Shown one piece after another: positions 42,738-51,972 of a stretch of 64,000 nt of DNA. Each line of letters starts with the position of its first letter. The first letter of the stretch is position 1. The position numbers and the translations under genes are program-made. The DNA is taken from positions 52,111 through 116,110 of the forward strand of contig CAZKFT010000002.1 in NCBI GenBank assembly GCA_964552205.1. Reading direction: 5' to 3'. The notes under the pieces were generated by a model. The model had not been told where the DNA came from. It saw nothing but the letters and a program-made list of their open reading frames with translations, and did not search any database. This stretch comes from JAIVGZ01 sp964552205 (lineage in GTDB: Bacteria > Pseudomonadota > Gammaproteobacteria > Natronospirales > JAIVGZ01).

Positions 42738-43693
42738 GGCCTACCGTCGTCCTCGTCGTCCCGCTTGGGCGGCAACAAGTCCTGCTTGCTGACCCCCAGC
42801 GCCAAAGCGGACGCACTGGCCACCCAGATGGATGACGCGGTACCGATGATCACGCCAAAGATCAGCGCGATTGAGAACCCGTGCATCACCTGCCCACCCC
42901 AGAAGAACAACGCACCCAATACCATCAGGGTGGTCACGCCGGTCATCAAGGTCCGCGAAAGCGTCTGGTTCAGAGAGGTGTTGATGACGTCTATGGGCTC
43001 CGCCTTGCGCATCGAAAGGAAATTCTCACGGATACGGTCGAAGATGACGATGGTGTCGTTGAGTGAGTAACCGATTACTGCCAGCACGGCCGCCAACACC
43101 ACCAGGTCGAACTCAATCTGCAACAGCGCGAAGAATCCGACCGTGAGAATGACATCGTGTGCCAGCGCGATCACCGACCCCAGTGCGAAACGGTACTCGA
43201 ATCGCAATGCGACATAGATGAGGATGCCGATGAGCGCAAAGAGCACGGCGAGTCCACCCTGCTCGGCGAGCTCGTCACCCACCTGGGCGCTGACGAACTC
43301 TGCTCGTCGACGCTCCACGGAAGGATTTGCCTCACGCAGTGCCGCGACGATGGGCTCCGCGACCTCCGCAGGAGAAAGGTCACCATCTGCGGCCGCTGCA
43401 GCCTCAGTGTCGGAGACCGACATGCGGATGAGCACCTCGCTGGAGGTGCCGAAATGCTGGACGATAGCGTTGTCATGGCCCAACTCGGCGAGCGTCTCAC
43501 GGACACCCTCGAGCTCGACGGACTCCGGATACCCGACTTCGATGAGCAAGCCACCGGTGAAGTCGATGCCGAGATTCAGGCCCCTGGCGATAATGATGGC
43601 GATACTACCGACAACCAACAGCGCGGACAGGAACATCGCCGGCTTGCGAATGCCCATGAAGTTGATTTTTGAATCAATCCTGAAGAATTCCAC
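42734..43693 (-). CDS. secF: Protein translocase subunit SecF
   Basis: 319-residue inner-membrane partner of SecD. RKPAMFLSALLVVGSIAIII is the first helix, then NLGIDFTGGLLIEV and a periplasmic domain. A cluster of five helices includes YEYRFALGSV-like FEYRFALGSVIALAHDVILT, GYSLNDTIVIFDRIREN and TSLNQTLSRTLMTG. It uses proton motive force to complete export. Confidence 0.97.
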   Translation of the reverse strand: MEFFRIDSKINFMGIRKPAMFLSALLVVGSIAIIIARGLNLGIDFTGGLLIEVGYPESVELEGVRETLAELGHDNAIVQHFGTSSEVLIRMSVSDTEAAAAADGDLSPAEVAEPIVAALREANPSVERRRAEFVSAQVGDELAEQGGLAVLFALIGILIYVALRFEYRFALGSVIALAHDVILTVGFFALLQIEFDLVVLAAVLAVIGYSLNDTIVIFDRIRENFLSMRKAEPIDVINTSLNQTLSRTLMTGVTTLMVLGALFFWGGQVMHGFSIALIFGVIIGTASSIWVASASALALGVSKQDLLPPKRDDEDDGRP

Positions 43694-43708
43694 CGCTGTA
43701 TTACCTCG

Positions 43709-45574
43709 TCAGATCGGCAGGTCGCGCATCTTGCGACCGCCCCAGATGGCATTGACGACCGCGCGTGTACCGATGATGGCCGTGAACATGGAAGTGATGA
43801 TCCCGATGGACAGGGTCACCGCGAAGCCCTTGATCGGCCCGGTACCGAACAGGAACAAGACCACGGCGGCAATGAGCGTCGTGACGTTGGCATCGGCAAT
43901 GGACGAAAACGCCTTGTCGTACCCGGCGTGTACTGCCGCCTGTGGTGAATTCCCGAGGCGGAGTTCCTCACGGATGCGCTCGAAGATGAGCACGTTCGCG
44001 TCAATGGCCATACCCACGGTGAGCACGATACCGGCGATACCCGGCATGGTCAGCGTTGCGCCAGGAATCATCGACATCACCGCGATGATGAACACCAGGT
44101 TCATGAACAAGGCCAGGTTGGCCACCAGCCCGAATGCACGGTAGTAGAAAGCGACAAAGATGATGACGATGATGAAACCAATCAACACGGCGTTGAAACC
44201 CTGCTCAATGTTGTCGGCACCCATGCTCGGACCAACCGTGCGTTCCTCGACGATATCCATGGGTGCTGCCAGTGCCCCCGCGCGCAGAAGCAATGCCAGG
44301 TTACGTGCTTCCTGGGGTTGCAGGCCGGTGATCTGGAACCGCGAACTGAACACTCCGCGGATGGTCGCGACACTGATGACTTCTTCAACGGTCTGGCGCA
44401 CTGTCACCAGCTCACCACCGCGCTCCACCGTCTCACTCCGGTTCTCGATCATCACGACCGCCATCGGACGGTTGAGATTCTCACGGGTGGTCTGACCCAT
44501 GCGCCGTGCCGCCGTGGCATCCAGATTGATGAACACCGCCGGACTACCGGATTCGGAATCGATACCTGAAGTGGCGCCGGTCAGCTGGTCGCCGGTCGCG
44601 ATGACATCCCGTCGCAAAAGAACCGGGTTGCCTTGCTGATCCTGATAGAGACGCGCCCCAATCGGGGCCCTGCCGCTTTGCTGGGCTTCGAACGGGTCGC
44701 CCTCGTCGTACACCATGCGCCACTCAAGGGTGGCGGTGGAACCCAGAATCTCTTTTGCCCGCGCGGTGTCCTGCACGCCCGGCAACTGCACGACGATGCG
44801 GTGCTCACCTTGGCGCTGGACCAAGGGCTCAGCAACACCCAATTCGTTCACACGGTTACGCAAGGTGATGAGGTTTTGCTCAACGGCGAAACGTTGGACG
44901 GAATCCTTCTCTGTGTCGCTGAGCGACGCGATTAAGGCGGTCTCGCTATCATCTACGGCTCGCACCGTCAGGACATCGAACTGACCTGCAATCACGCGCT
45001 GGGCACGGTCGCGCTCAGCTGCATCGCGGAAAGTAACGCGGATACCATCTGTTCCGGCAGGTCTGGATATCAGGCCATAGCGAATGTTCTCGTTGCGCAA
45101 TGTCGCGCGGATACCGTTCTCGAAACGTTCTTCCGCCTGCGTGACCGCGGCATCCAGATCCACTTCCAACAAGAAGTGCACCCCGCCGACCAGGTCGAGC
45201 CCGAGATTCATGGGACCACCACCGATGGCGCGCAACCATGCTGGTGTGCGCGGTACGCGGTTGAGTGCGACTACCCAGCCGCGACCCAACTCGACACGCA
45301 ATGCGTCCAACGCTGCCAGCTGCTGCTCGGTGTCCGCAAACGTCGCGAACAGGAAGCCGTCACGCCGGGTCAGGTCCTGATATGGCAGGCCGCTTGCCCG
45401 AAGCGCGTCTTCCACCGCGACCATGGTCGCCTGATCCACGCCGACCACATTCGCGCGTGAGATTTGTACCGCAGGGTCTTCCCCGTAGATGTTGGGAAGC
45501 GCGTACAGGATGCCAACCATGGTCACCAGAATGACCAGCACATTTTTCCATCTGGGAAACTGGTTGATCATCAA
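43709..45574 (-). CDS. secD: Protein translocase subunit SecD
   Basis: 621 residues. N-terminal helix, large periplasmic P1 domain, then the transmembrane bundle with GLVANLALFMNLVFIIAVMS, LTMPGIAGIVLTVGMAIDAN and VLIFERIREEL. Works with SecF and YajC at SecYEG. LGLDLVGGVHFLLEVD is the start of the periplasmic part. The ATG overlaps the yajC stop. Confidence 0.98.
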   Translation of the reverse strand: MMINQFPRWKNVLVILVTMVGILYALPNIYGEDPAVQISRANVVGVDQATMVAVEDALRASGLPYQDLTRRDGFLFATFADTEQQLAALDALRVELGRGWVVALNRVPRTPAWLRAIGGGPMNLGLDLVGGVHFLLEVDLDAAVTQAEERFENGIRATLRNENIRYGLISRPAGTDGIRVTFRDAAERDRAQRVIAGQFDVLTVRAVDDSETALIASLSDTEKDSVQRFAVEQNLITLRNRVNELGVAEPLVQRQGEHRIVVQLPGVQDTARAKEILGSTATLEWRMVYDEGDPFEAQQSGRAPIGARLYQDQQGNPVLLRRDVIATGDQLTGATSGIDSESGSPAVFINLDATAARRMGQTTRENLNRPMAVVMIENRSETVERGGELVTVRQTVEEVISVATIRGVFSSRFQITGLQPQEARNLALLLRAGALAAPMDIVEERTVGPSMGADNIEQGFNAVLIGFIIVIIFVAFYYRAFGLVANLALFMNLVFIIAVMSMIPGATLTMPGIAGIVLTVGMAIDANVLIFERIREELRLGNSPQAAVHAGYDKAFSSIADANVTTLIAAVVLFLFGTGPIKGFAVTLSIGIITSMFTAIIGTRAVVNAIWGGRKMRDLPI

Positions 45575-45903
45575 TCCAGGCTCTCGATGGTGCCCTTGGG
45601 CATGATGGCCCCGATCATGTGGCGTTGCAGACGAACCTGCACCTTGTCGGCGACCTCCAGCGTCACAAAGGTGTCGCCGAGGGCGACAATCTTGCCGAGC
45701 ACACCACCCTGCGTGACGATCTCGTCGCCTACCTTGAGCGCACCGACCATTTCACGATGCTGTTTGGCCCGCTTGGTCTGCGGTCGGATGATCAGGAACC
45801 AGAAAATCGCGAAGATCAGGACGAGCGGCAGCAAGGAAACCCAAGGGTCCGGCTGCGCGGCTTGGCCTGCCTGCGCCATGGCATCAGATATCAAGAAGTT
45901 CAT
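45571..45903 (-). CDS. yajC: Preprotein translocase subunit YajC
   Basis: 110 residues with one transmembrane helix (LLPLVLIFAIFWFLIIRPQT) and a small cytosolic beta domain (VGALKVGDEIVTQGGVLGKI). Accessory subunit of SecDF. Standard position between tgt and secD. Confidence 0.95.
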   Translation of the reverse strand: MNFLISDAMAQAGQAAQPDPWVSLLPLVLIFAIFWFLIIRPQTKRAKQHREMVGALKVGDEIVTQGGVLGKIVALGDTFVTLEVADKVQVRLQRHMIGAIMPKGTIESLD

Positions 45904-45930
45904 GGGCTTGTCCGTGTTGAAAGCGCCGTA

Positions 45931-47046
45931 TTATGACACAGCCGCCCGCCCGGTGGCCCGGCGTGCGGTGAAGTCCCTTGCCCATGCCTCAAAGCGCCCA
46001 CCCTGGATGGCCTCCCGCATGGCAGCCATCATGCCCAGATAGAAGTGCAGGTTGTGGATGGTGGCCAAGCGGCCAAACAACATCTCACCGCACCGCTCCA
46101 GGTGGGCCAGATAGGCAAGGCTGTAATGGCGGCAGGTCTCGCAGGCACAGTCCGGGTCCAGTGGCCCTGTGTCTTCCCGCCACCGGGTGTTGCGGATGCG
46201 GACATCTCCGGTCGCCGTGAACAGGTGGCCGTTGCGGGCATTGCGAGTCGGCATGACGCAATCGAACATGTCCACACCACGCCGAACCGCCTCGATGATG
46301 TCCTCGGGCGTGCCGACGCCCATGAGATACCGCGGCTGCGCTACGGGCATGCGTGACGCCAAACCGTCGAGGACCGCCAGTCGGGCCTCCATGGGCTCTC
46401 CGACGGACAAACCGCCGATGGCGTATCCATCGAAACCGATGTCCACCAGGCCTGCCAGCGATTCCGCTCGCAGGTCGTCGTGCATCCCACCCTGGACGAT
46501 GCCGAAGAGCGCAGCGGCGCTGTCGCCATGGGCGATGCGGGATCGTTCCGCCCAACGCAGGGACAGCGCCATGGAAGATTCCGCTGTGGGTACATCGGCC
46601 GGATACGGCGTGCATTCGTCGAAACACATGACGATGTCACTGCCGAGCTCGCGCTGTACCTGCATGGAGGTTTCCGGTGACAGGAATACTGGATCGCCGT
46701 TGACCGGCGAACGGAAATGCACGCCCTCCTCCGTCAATGTGCGCAGGTCTGCAAGGCTGAACACCTGGAAGCCACCGGAGTCGGTGAGGATAGGTCCGTC
46801 CCAGTGCATGAAATCGTGGAGACCGCCATGGCGGCGGATGATTTCGGTGCCGGGACGCAGCATCAGGTGAAACGTGTTGCCAAGCACCACTTGCGCCCCG
46901 ACAGTCCGTAGGTCCTCTGGCGTGAGGCCCTTGACCGTCCCGTAGGTGCCCACCGGCATGAAGGCGGGCGTGTCGATGTCCCCTCTCGCTGTTGCGATGC
47001 GTCCGCGTCGGGCCAGACCGTCTGTGGCGATGAGTTCGAACTTCAT
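45931..47046 (-). CDS. tgt: Queuine tRNA-ribosyltransferase (Tgt)
   Basis: Exchanges G34 for preQ1 in GUN-anticodon tRNAs. 371 residues. Catalytic Asp residues lie in GPILTDSGGFQVFSL and FDCVMPTRNARNG; the zinc site is DCACETCRHYS with a later His. GGLSVGEPMEARLAVLDGL is typical. The ATG overlaps the queA stop, coupling consecutive queuosine steps. Confidence 0.98.
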   Translation of the reverse strand: MKFELIATDGLARRGRIATARGDIDTPAFMPVGTYGTVKGLTPEDLRTVGAQVVLGNTFHLMLRPGTEIIRRHGGLHDFMHWDGPILTDSGGFQVFSLADLRTLTEEGVHFRSPVNGDPVFLSPETSMQVQRELGSDIVMCFDECTPYPADVPTAESSMALSLRWAERSRIAHGDSAAALFGIVQGGMHDDLRAESLAGLVDIGFDGYAIGGLSVGEPMEARLAVLDGLASRMPVAQPRYLMGVGTPEDIIEAVRRGVDMFDCVMPTRNARNGHLFTATGDVRIRNTRWREDTGPLDPDCACETCRHYSLAYLAHLERCGEMLFGRLATIHNLHFYLGMMAAMREAIQGGRFEAWARDFTARRATGRAAVS

Positions 47047-48080
47047 GCGCGCCGCGCCTGCGCCGAGGGCGTGACCAACATGGCATCCCCATAACTGAAG
47101 AACCGGTAGCGTTGTGCAACCGCATGGCGATACGCCGCTAGGGTGTTTGCGTGTCCTGCAAAGGCGGACACCAACATCAACAGTGTCGACTCGGGAAGAT
47201 GAAAGTTGGTGAGCATCAGGTCCACGACCTTGAAACGGTACCCCGGGGTGATGAAGAGGTCCACATCCGCGGAGAGTGGCCTGACCACGCCATCCGCGCC
47301 AGCGGCTTCCAGTGTCCTGACCGAGGTGGTCCCCACCGCAATGACCCTGCCGCCTCGGGTCCTGGTCTCGGCGATGGCATCGCAGGCCTCCTGGGCCACC
47401 TGTGCAAACTCCGCATGCATGCGGTGTTCGGAGATGTCATCAACCCGCACCGGTTGGAAAGTACCCGCACCGACATTCAGGGTGACGAAACAGTGCGCGA
47501 TTCCGCGTGCCTCCAATGCCGCAAAGACAGCGTCATCGAAGTGCAAGCCGGCGGTGGGCGCTGCGACGGCTCCGGGGGTACGCGCGAACACTGTCTGGTA
47601 ACGGTCGCGGTCGGCGTCATCATCCGGGCGCTGGATGTACGGCGGGAGTGGCATGTGACCCACGCGCTCCAGCACCGGTAACACAGCTTGGTCGAAATGC
47701 AGTTCGAACAGATCTCCGCGACGACCGCGACATTCCGCGACGATGTCACCCTCGCACAACAGCTGAGTACCTTCGCGCACCGGCTTGCTGGACCGTACAT
47801 GCGCCAACACTGAACTCTCGTCGAGCAAGCGTTCGATCAGAATTTCGACATGGCCGCCCGTGGGCTTCCGCGCATACAGGCGCGCTGGGAACACGCGGGT
47901 GTCGTTGAACACGAGGAGGTCACCCGGTGCAAGAAGCGCGGGCAGGTCCCGGAACATCGCATCGGCGACCTGCCCACCTTCGCCTTCCAGCACCAATAGG
48001 CGGCTGGCACTGCGTTCTGCCAGGGGCCGGTCGGCTATGAGTTCCCTGGGTAGATCGTATTGGAAGTCGCGGCGCAGCAT
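47043..48080 (-). CDS. queA: S-adenosylmethionine:tRNA ribosyltransferase-isomerase (QueA)
   Basis: Transfers the ribosyl part of SAM to preQ1 in tRNA, forming epoxyqueuosine. 345 residues from MLRRDFQYDLPRELIADRPL, the family N-terminus. LLVFNDTRVFPARLYARKPT, GAVAAPTAGLHF, LNVGAGTFQPVRVDDI and NFHLPESTLLMLVSAFAG are present. A GTG six codons earlier is possible. First gene of queA-tgt-yajC-secD-secF. Confidence 0.96.
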   Translation of the reverse strand: MLRRDFQYDLPRELIADRPLAERSASRLLVLEGEGGQVADAMFRDLPALLAPGDLLVFNDTRVFPARLYARKPTGGHVEILIERLLDESSVLAHVRSSKPVREGTQLLCEGDIVAECRGRRGDLFELHFDQAVLPVLERVGHMPLPPYIQRPDDDADRDRYQTVFARTPGAVAAPTAGLHFDDAVFAALEARGIAHCFVTLNVGAGTFQPVRVDDISEHRMHAEFAQVAQEACDAIAETRTRGGRVIAVGTTSVRTLEAAGADGVVRPLSADVDLFITPGYRFKVVDLMLTNFHLPESTLLMLVSAFAGHANTLAAYRHAVAQRYRFFSYGDAMLVTPSAQARRA

Positions 48081-48101
48081 GGCGCCGCATGGTACCACCC
48101 T

Positions 48102-49022
48102 CTAGCCAGGCCAGGACTCCAACCAGCTCACCCGCGTCGGGTGTGGCATGGTGACCTCCACCGTCTGGGCACGCCGCTGCCGCATGATGCGAATGGTGAC
48201 CTTGTCACCGGGTTCGTAGCTACGCAGGATGCGCGCTGCCTGCGTCGGCGACTGCGGCTCACGGTCGCCAATGGCCAGGATGACGTCGCCAGCTTCAAGC
48301 GTAAGGGGGTTGTCCGAACCCACCCTCACCACCAGCAGACCCTTGTCGGTGTTGAAGTAGCGGCCGAGTTGCTCGTTGACGCGAACGAACTCGTAATCTC
48401 CCAGTGGACGAAGCATCGTGATAGAAGGCATATCCGGCATGGGCGGAACTTCGATGACCCGGCGCGGCCCGTCTCCATAGCCGAATCGGAAGGCCATGGG
48501 TGCACGCGACGCCTCCTCCAGCGTCACTGACGCTTCACGGTTCTGGCGCCCGCGACGATAGCGCACGCGTACAACTTGACCTGGCTCAGCTTCGGCCAAG
48601 GCGTCACGGATGCGACCTACCGGTGGCTGGACGCGCTCGGCGCCGGCGGCCAAGCTGTGGCCGTTGATCTCCAGCAGCAGGTCGCCGGCAGCGAGCCCTG
48701 CCGTTGCTGCAGGCCCGCCTTCGCTGACGCTGGCAACCTGCACGCCATCCGTATGGCCTTCGCCATCTGCGACAACGATACCCAGCCGCACACGCGGCAT
48801 GGTCACACGTTCAAAGTCGAACTGGCGCACGATGCGGTCGGCCTCCACCGCGGACAGCTCCGCGATTCGCCGCGCCGCTTCTGCCAAGGCTCTGCGTGCC
48901 TCCTGCAGTTCCATTTCGTTGGTGCGATCCGACCCCTCTTCAACCGGTGGCGGTGTGGGCGTCTGGGCCAACACGGTGGTGGTGGCGAACAACAGGATGA
49001 TTCCAAACACGACATGTTTCAT
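48102..49022 (-). CDS. Periplasmic protein with two PDZ domains
   Basis: 306 residues with a signal peptide (MKHVVFGIILLFATTTVLAQ). A coiled-coil-like segment (ELQEARRALAEAARRIAEL) is followed by two PDZ domains: residues about 80-175 (RLGIVVADGEGHTDGVQVAS, GLAAGDLLLEINGHSL) and about 215-300 (VRVGSDNPLTLEAGDVILAI). There is no protease domain. GGAGGA precedes the ATG. It is the third gene after an ECF sigma factor and its anti-sigma factor, so it may sense or relay an envelope signal. The product family is not one I can name more exactly. Confidence 0.8.
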   Translation of the reverse strand: MKHVVFGIILLFATTTVLAQTPTPPPVEEGSDRTNEMELQEARRALAEAARRIAELSAVEADRIVRQFDFERVTMPRVRLGIVVADGEGHTDGVQVASVSEGGPAATAGLAAGDLLLEINGHSLAAGAERVQPPVGRIRDALAEAEPGQVVRVRYRRGRQNREASVTLEEASRAPMAFRFGYGDGPRRVIEVPPMPDMPSITMLRPLGDYEFVRVNEQLGRYFNTDKGLLVVRVGSDNPLTLEAGDVILAIGDREPQSPTQAARILRSYEPGDKVTIRIMRQRRAQTVEVTMPHPTRVSWLESWPG

Positions 49023-49036
49023 GGGGTATTCCTCCT

Positions 49037-49612
49037 TCAGAATTCGTAACGGGCGCCGGCGAGATGAACACCCACCAGGGCTTGCATAAGGTCGACGCGT
49101 TGCTTCCACAACACTTCCGCGTCTGCGGTTTCGAGCGTCGCGCGGTGCAGGTGGCTGTCGACCACAGCAATCCTGTCTTCCAGCGCAACAATGGTGTTCG
49201 CCGTTTCCAGATCCAGCGCACGCGCGTCGGGGTCCAAGCTGGCCAGCAGTCGTTCCAGATCGTCGGACTGGGCTGCCAACGTTGTCAGTGCGTTCTGCGG
49301 TAGGACGCCGGGGTCCGGTGTCTCGGGAACGCGGGTGACGGTCAGGGCGACAGCCAGGACCACCGATGCCGCGAGTGCCAATCCGGGAATGCGCCACCCG
49401 CGCGGTGTGTTGCCCTTGCGAGCGGCAATACCCTGCCAGACCCTGTCGGGCACGGGAATCTCGGGCAGTTCCTGCATGTCTTTCCGCAGCTGTTGCAGGC
49501 GCAGCAGCTCGCGCTGACATTGGGCGCACGTCGCGACATGCTCCGCGATGGTCGCGGAGGCCCGTCCGTCACGTTGCTCCAATAGCTGTGGGATGTCCGG
49601 ATGCATCTTCAC
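49037..49612 (-). CDS. Zinc-finger anti-sigma factor
   Basis: 191 residues. An N-terminal zinc-binding anti-sigma motif H-x3-C-x2-C (AEHVATCAQC) is followed by one transmembrane helix (GLALAASVVLAVALTV) and a periplasmic helical domain. It overlaps the sigma-factor gene by 44 bp, the usual layout of a sigma/anti-sigma pair. Expected to hold the sigma factor at the membrane until a signal arrives. MHPDIPQLL two codons in is an alternative start. Confidence 0.85.
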   Translation of the reverse strand: MKMHPDIPQLLEQRDGRASATIAEHVATCAQCQRELLRLQQLRKDMQELPEIPVPDRVWQGIAARKGNTPRGWRIPGLALAASVVLAVALTVTRVPETPDPGVLPQNALTTLAAQSDDLERLLASLDPDARALDLETANTIVALEDRIAVVDSHLHRATLETADAEVLWKQRVDLMQALVGVHLAGARYEF

Positions 49613-50174
49613 TCTCCTCCGTTAGCAGTTCGCGCAAGCGCTGATGCGCCCGTGCCAACTGTGACTTCGAAAAACTCACTGTCCTGCCCATGGCGTCTGC
49701 GATTTCCTGGTGCGTCCAGCCCTCGACGTCGTACAGCCACACCACCGCTCGACTGACCGCAGGCAACATGGCCAGGGCGGCTTGCAACTCCCGGGCCTGC
49801 AACACACCGTGGCTATGGTCGGCCATCGCGCCGCCCAACTGGTCCAGCCACTGCCCATCCACCGCGACCAGGCTGGGGCGGGCGCGCTCACTGCGTAGTC
49901 GCATCAGCACTTTGGTCACCACCATCCTGCGCAGCCACCCCCAGAACGGACCGTCACCCCGGTAACCCGGAAGTGCCCGCGTGAGGTCCATGAACACCTC
50001 CTGTAGGACCTCCTCAGCCGCCTCGCGCTGATCCAGCATGCGCAGTGCCAGCGTATAGGCACGGCTCGCGTACAGGCGGTAAAGCTCCTCAAAGGCCGCG
50101 TCATCGCCTGCACGTACTCGCCCGAGCAGCCCTGCCGGCGGTTCTGGTGGAAACTGGCTTGCCATGTCTGACAT
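49569..50174 (-). CDS. ECF-type RNA polymerase sigma factor
   Basis: 201 residues from MSDMASQFPPEPPAGLLGRV, chosen because GGAG lies 8 nt upstream. Sigma region 2 is AFEELYRLYASRAYTLALRM with AAEEVLQEVFMDLTRALPGY; region 4 is AVVWLYDVEGWTHQEIADAM with VSFSKSQLARAHQRLRELL. It probably controls its own operon and envelope-stress genes; target promoters are unknown. Confidence 0.92.
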   Translation of the reverse strand: MSDMASQFPPEPPAGLLGRVRAGDDAAFEELYRLYASRAYTLALRMLDQREAAEEVLQEVFMDLTRALPGYRGDGPFWGWLRRMVVTKVLMRLRSERARPSLVAVDGQWLDQLGGAMADHSHGVLQARELQAALAMLPAVSRAVVWLYDVEGWTHQEIADAMGRTVSFSKSQLARAHQRLRELLTEESEDASGHPTAIGAT

Positions 50175-50246
50175 GTTAGATGCTCCGGTGGCCAAAAAGG
50201 TCGCACGCGCGGCGGACAACCCTCTATAATTGGCGCCCTCTGCGGG

Positions 50247-50333
50247 GCCGGGATGGCGGAACTGGTAGACGCGCCGGACTCAAAATCCGGTTCTGGTGAC
50301 AGAGTGCGAGTTCGATTCTCGCTCCCGGCACCA
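50247..50333 (+). tRNA. tRNA-Leu (anticodon CAA)
   Basis: 87-nt class II tRNA reading UUG. The acceptor GCCGGGA pairs with TCCCGGC, followed by A and encoded CCA. The anticodon arm CCGGACTCAAAATCCGG has CAA in the loop. A variable arm (TTCTGGTGACAGAGTG) and the T-arm CGAGTTCGATTCTCG follow. The Nudix gene begins 25 bp downstream and may share the transcript. Confidence 0.97.
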
Positions 50334-50358
50334 ACCCCGCGACAGAACGAGAACACGG

Positions 50359-50889
50359 ATGAACTTTTGCAGCGCTTGCGCCGCGCCGGTTTCATTGCGA
50401 GTACCCCCGGGTGACACCCTCCCCCGTTACTGCTGTGACGCCTGCGGGGCCGTCCACTACCGCAACCCTCTGATTGTGACCGGCTGCATTGTTGAAGCCG
50501 ATGATGGACGCCTCCTGTTGTGCAAACGGGCCATCGAACCCCGATCGGGCTACTGGACCATGCCCGCGGGATTCATGGAGAACGACGAGACGCTGACGGA
50601 AGCGGCGGCGCGGGAGACGCTTGAGGAAGCCTGCGCCAAGGTCGAGATTCTGGGATTGAGCAGCATCATCAGCGTGCCCAGGATGAACCAGGTCCACATC
50701 ATGTTTCGCGCCCGCTTGCTTGGAAATTCCTTCGCTGCCGGCGAAGAGACCACGGAAGCCATGCTGGTGGACGAGACAGCGATTCCCTGGGAAGACTTGG
50801 CGTTTCGCACTGTCCGGTCAGCGTTGGAGCGTTTTGTCGAGGACCGCGCCCGAGGCGATTTCCGGGTCCACGAATTCAGTCTGCAGTAG
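50359..50889 (+). CDS. Nudix hydrolase with N-terminal zinc ribbon
   Basis: 176 residues. The N-terminus MNFCSACAAPVSLRVPPGDT with RYCCDACGAVHYRNP has the Cys pairs of a zinc ribbon as in NudC-type or YfcD-like Nudix proteins. The Nudix box GFMENDETLTEAAARETLEE is present, although its end is AC instead of the usual hydrophobic-Gly pair. Likely hydrolyses a nucleotide or dinucleotide; NAD or ADP-ribose are candidates only. The start at 50359 lies after the tRNA end. Confidence 0.88.
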   Translation: MNFCSACAAPVSLRVPPGDTLPRYCCDACGAVHYRNPLIVTGCIVEADDGRLLLCKRAIEPRSGYWTMPAGFMENDETLTEAAARETLEEACAKVEILGLSSIISVPRMNQVHIMFRARLLGNSFAAGEETTEAMLVDETAIPWEDLAFRTVRSALERFVEDRARGDFRVHEFSLQ

Positions 50890-50890
50890 G

Positions 50891-50896
50891 TATAAT
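50891..50896 (+). promoter_or_regulatory. -10 hexamer of fdxA, leaderless configuration
   Basis: Perfect TATAAT directly after the Nudix stop codon, followed by CCCACC and the fdxA ATG, a 6-nt spacer; no Shine-Dalgarno. Confidence 0.55.
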
Positions 50897-50902
50897 CCCA
50901 CC

Positions 50903-51226
50903 ATGACTTTCGTCGTCACTGAGAACTGCATCAAGTGCAAACACACGGATTGCGTGGAAGTGTGCCCGGTGGACTGTTTCCACGAAGGCCCCAACTTCCT
51001 GGTCATCGACCCGGAAGAATGCATCGACTGCACGCTGTGTGAACCGGAGTGTCCGGTGAATGCGATTTACGCGGAAGATGATTTGCCGGACGATCAACAA
51101 CATTTCCTGCAGCTCAACGCAGAACTCGCTGCTGAGTGGCCTGTGATTACCGAGAAGAAGGACGCCCCGTCCGATGCGGCGGAGTGGGATGGCAAGCCGG
51201 GTAAGTTGGACTACCTGGAGCGCTGA
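50903..51226 (+). CDS. fdxA: 7Fe-8S ferredoxin FdxA
   Basis: 107 residues, the usual length for bacterial FdxA. Cys motifs CIKCKHTDCVEVCPVDCF and CIDCTLCEPECPVNAIY bind one 3Fe-4S and one 4Fe-4S cluster. The C-terminal tail AEDDLPDDQQHFLQLNAELA is typical. Small cytosolic electron carrier. Its 3' end overlaps the converging dsbC gene by 16 bp. Confidence 0.97.
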   Translation: MTFVVTENCIKCKHTDCVEVCPVDCFHEGPNFLVIDPEECIDCTLCEPECPVNAIYAEDDLPDDQQHFLQLNAELAAEWPVITEKKDAPSDAAEWDGKPGKLDYLER

Positions 51227-51972
51227 GAAACGCGTACCGCCCGCAGGCGGTTGAGTTCAGTCAGCAGTCGCGCTGGCGGCAAATAGCCCGGAATCAGGTC
51301 GCCGCCATCAGTCACCATGGTAGGCGTTCCACTCACACCAACCTCCCGCCCCCATTCCAGATGCATCGCAACCGGCGTTGTACCGCAAGGGCGCGCGGTG
51401 ACCCGCTGGCCCGCCTTGGCCCTCGTCATCGCCTGCCTGCGGTCACTTGAGCACCAAACCGCGTCCGCTTTCTCCGCCGACGCCGTACCCAGCCCTGATC
51501 GCGGATAGAGGAGATAACGAACCCGCACGCCTCGCGCCAGAAGTTCATTCATGCCGTCGTGAAACTGGCGGCAATACCCGCAATCGATGTCCGTGAACAC
51601 CGTCACCGTGTGGGTGACGGTACCCGACGGGTTGAATATCACCATGGTCGACTCGTCCAACGATGCAGCCCAGACGGCCCGCACTTCCGCACGTCGTGCC
51701 TCGGTGAGATTCTCATGCGTGGTGAGGTCGATCAGCTGGCCGCGCACCAGAAAGCGACCATCGGCGCTGATGTAAAGGATGTTCGGGCCACGGGCGATTT
51801 CGTAGAGACCGGGAATCTCCGTCGCCCGGAGCTCGTCGGCGGTGATGCCCGACAGCTTGCCGGCCAGTTCCTCCCGCACAGCGGCATCGTCTGCCCATGC
51901 AGGCAGTGGCGACGCGACGAGCAGGAGGCCAATGGTGAGTAGTAGCGCTTTCACTGGGACGGATTGTATCAC
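51211..51972 (-). CDS. dsbC: Thiol:disulfide interchange protein DsbC
   Basis: Periplasmic disulfide isomerase. Signal peptide KALLLTIGLLLVASPLPAWA, an N-terminal dimerisation domain (ITADELRATEIPGLYEIARG, FLVRGQLIDLTTHENLTE), then a thioredoxin domain with active site CGYC in VFTDIDCGYCRQFHDGMNEL and the cis-Pro in GVSGTPTMV. The GTG at 51972 overlaps the xerD stop (GTGA); a second GTG at 51954 starts directly at the signal peptide and is equally plausible. xerD-dsbC adjacency is common in gammaproteobacteria. Confidence 0.95.
   Translation of the reverse strand: MIQSVPVKALLLTIGLLLVASPLPAWADDAAVREELAGKLSGITADELRATEIPGLYEIARGPNILYISADGRFLVRGQLIDLTTHENLTEARRAEVRAVWAASLDESTMVIFNPSGTVTHTVTVFTDIDCGYCRQFHDGMNELLARGVRVRYLLYPRSGLGTASAEKADAVWCSSDRRQAMTRAKAGQRVTARPCGTTPVAMHLEWGREVGVSGTPTMVTDGGDLIPGYLPPARLLTELNRLRAVRVSQRSR

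Noticed and set aside
49022..49529. Extension of the PDZ protein gene to 49529
   Set aside because: The extension is an out-of-frame reading of the anti-sigma gene, and a strong Shine-Dalgarno plus a signal peptide mark the start at 49022.
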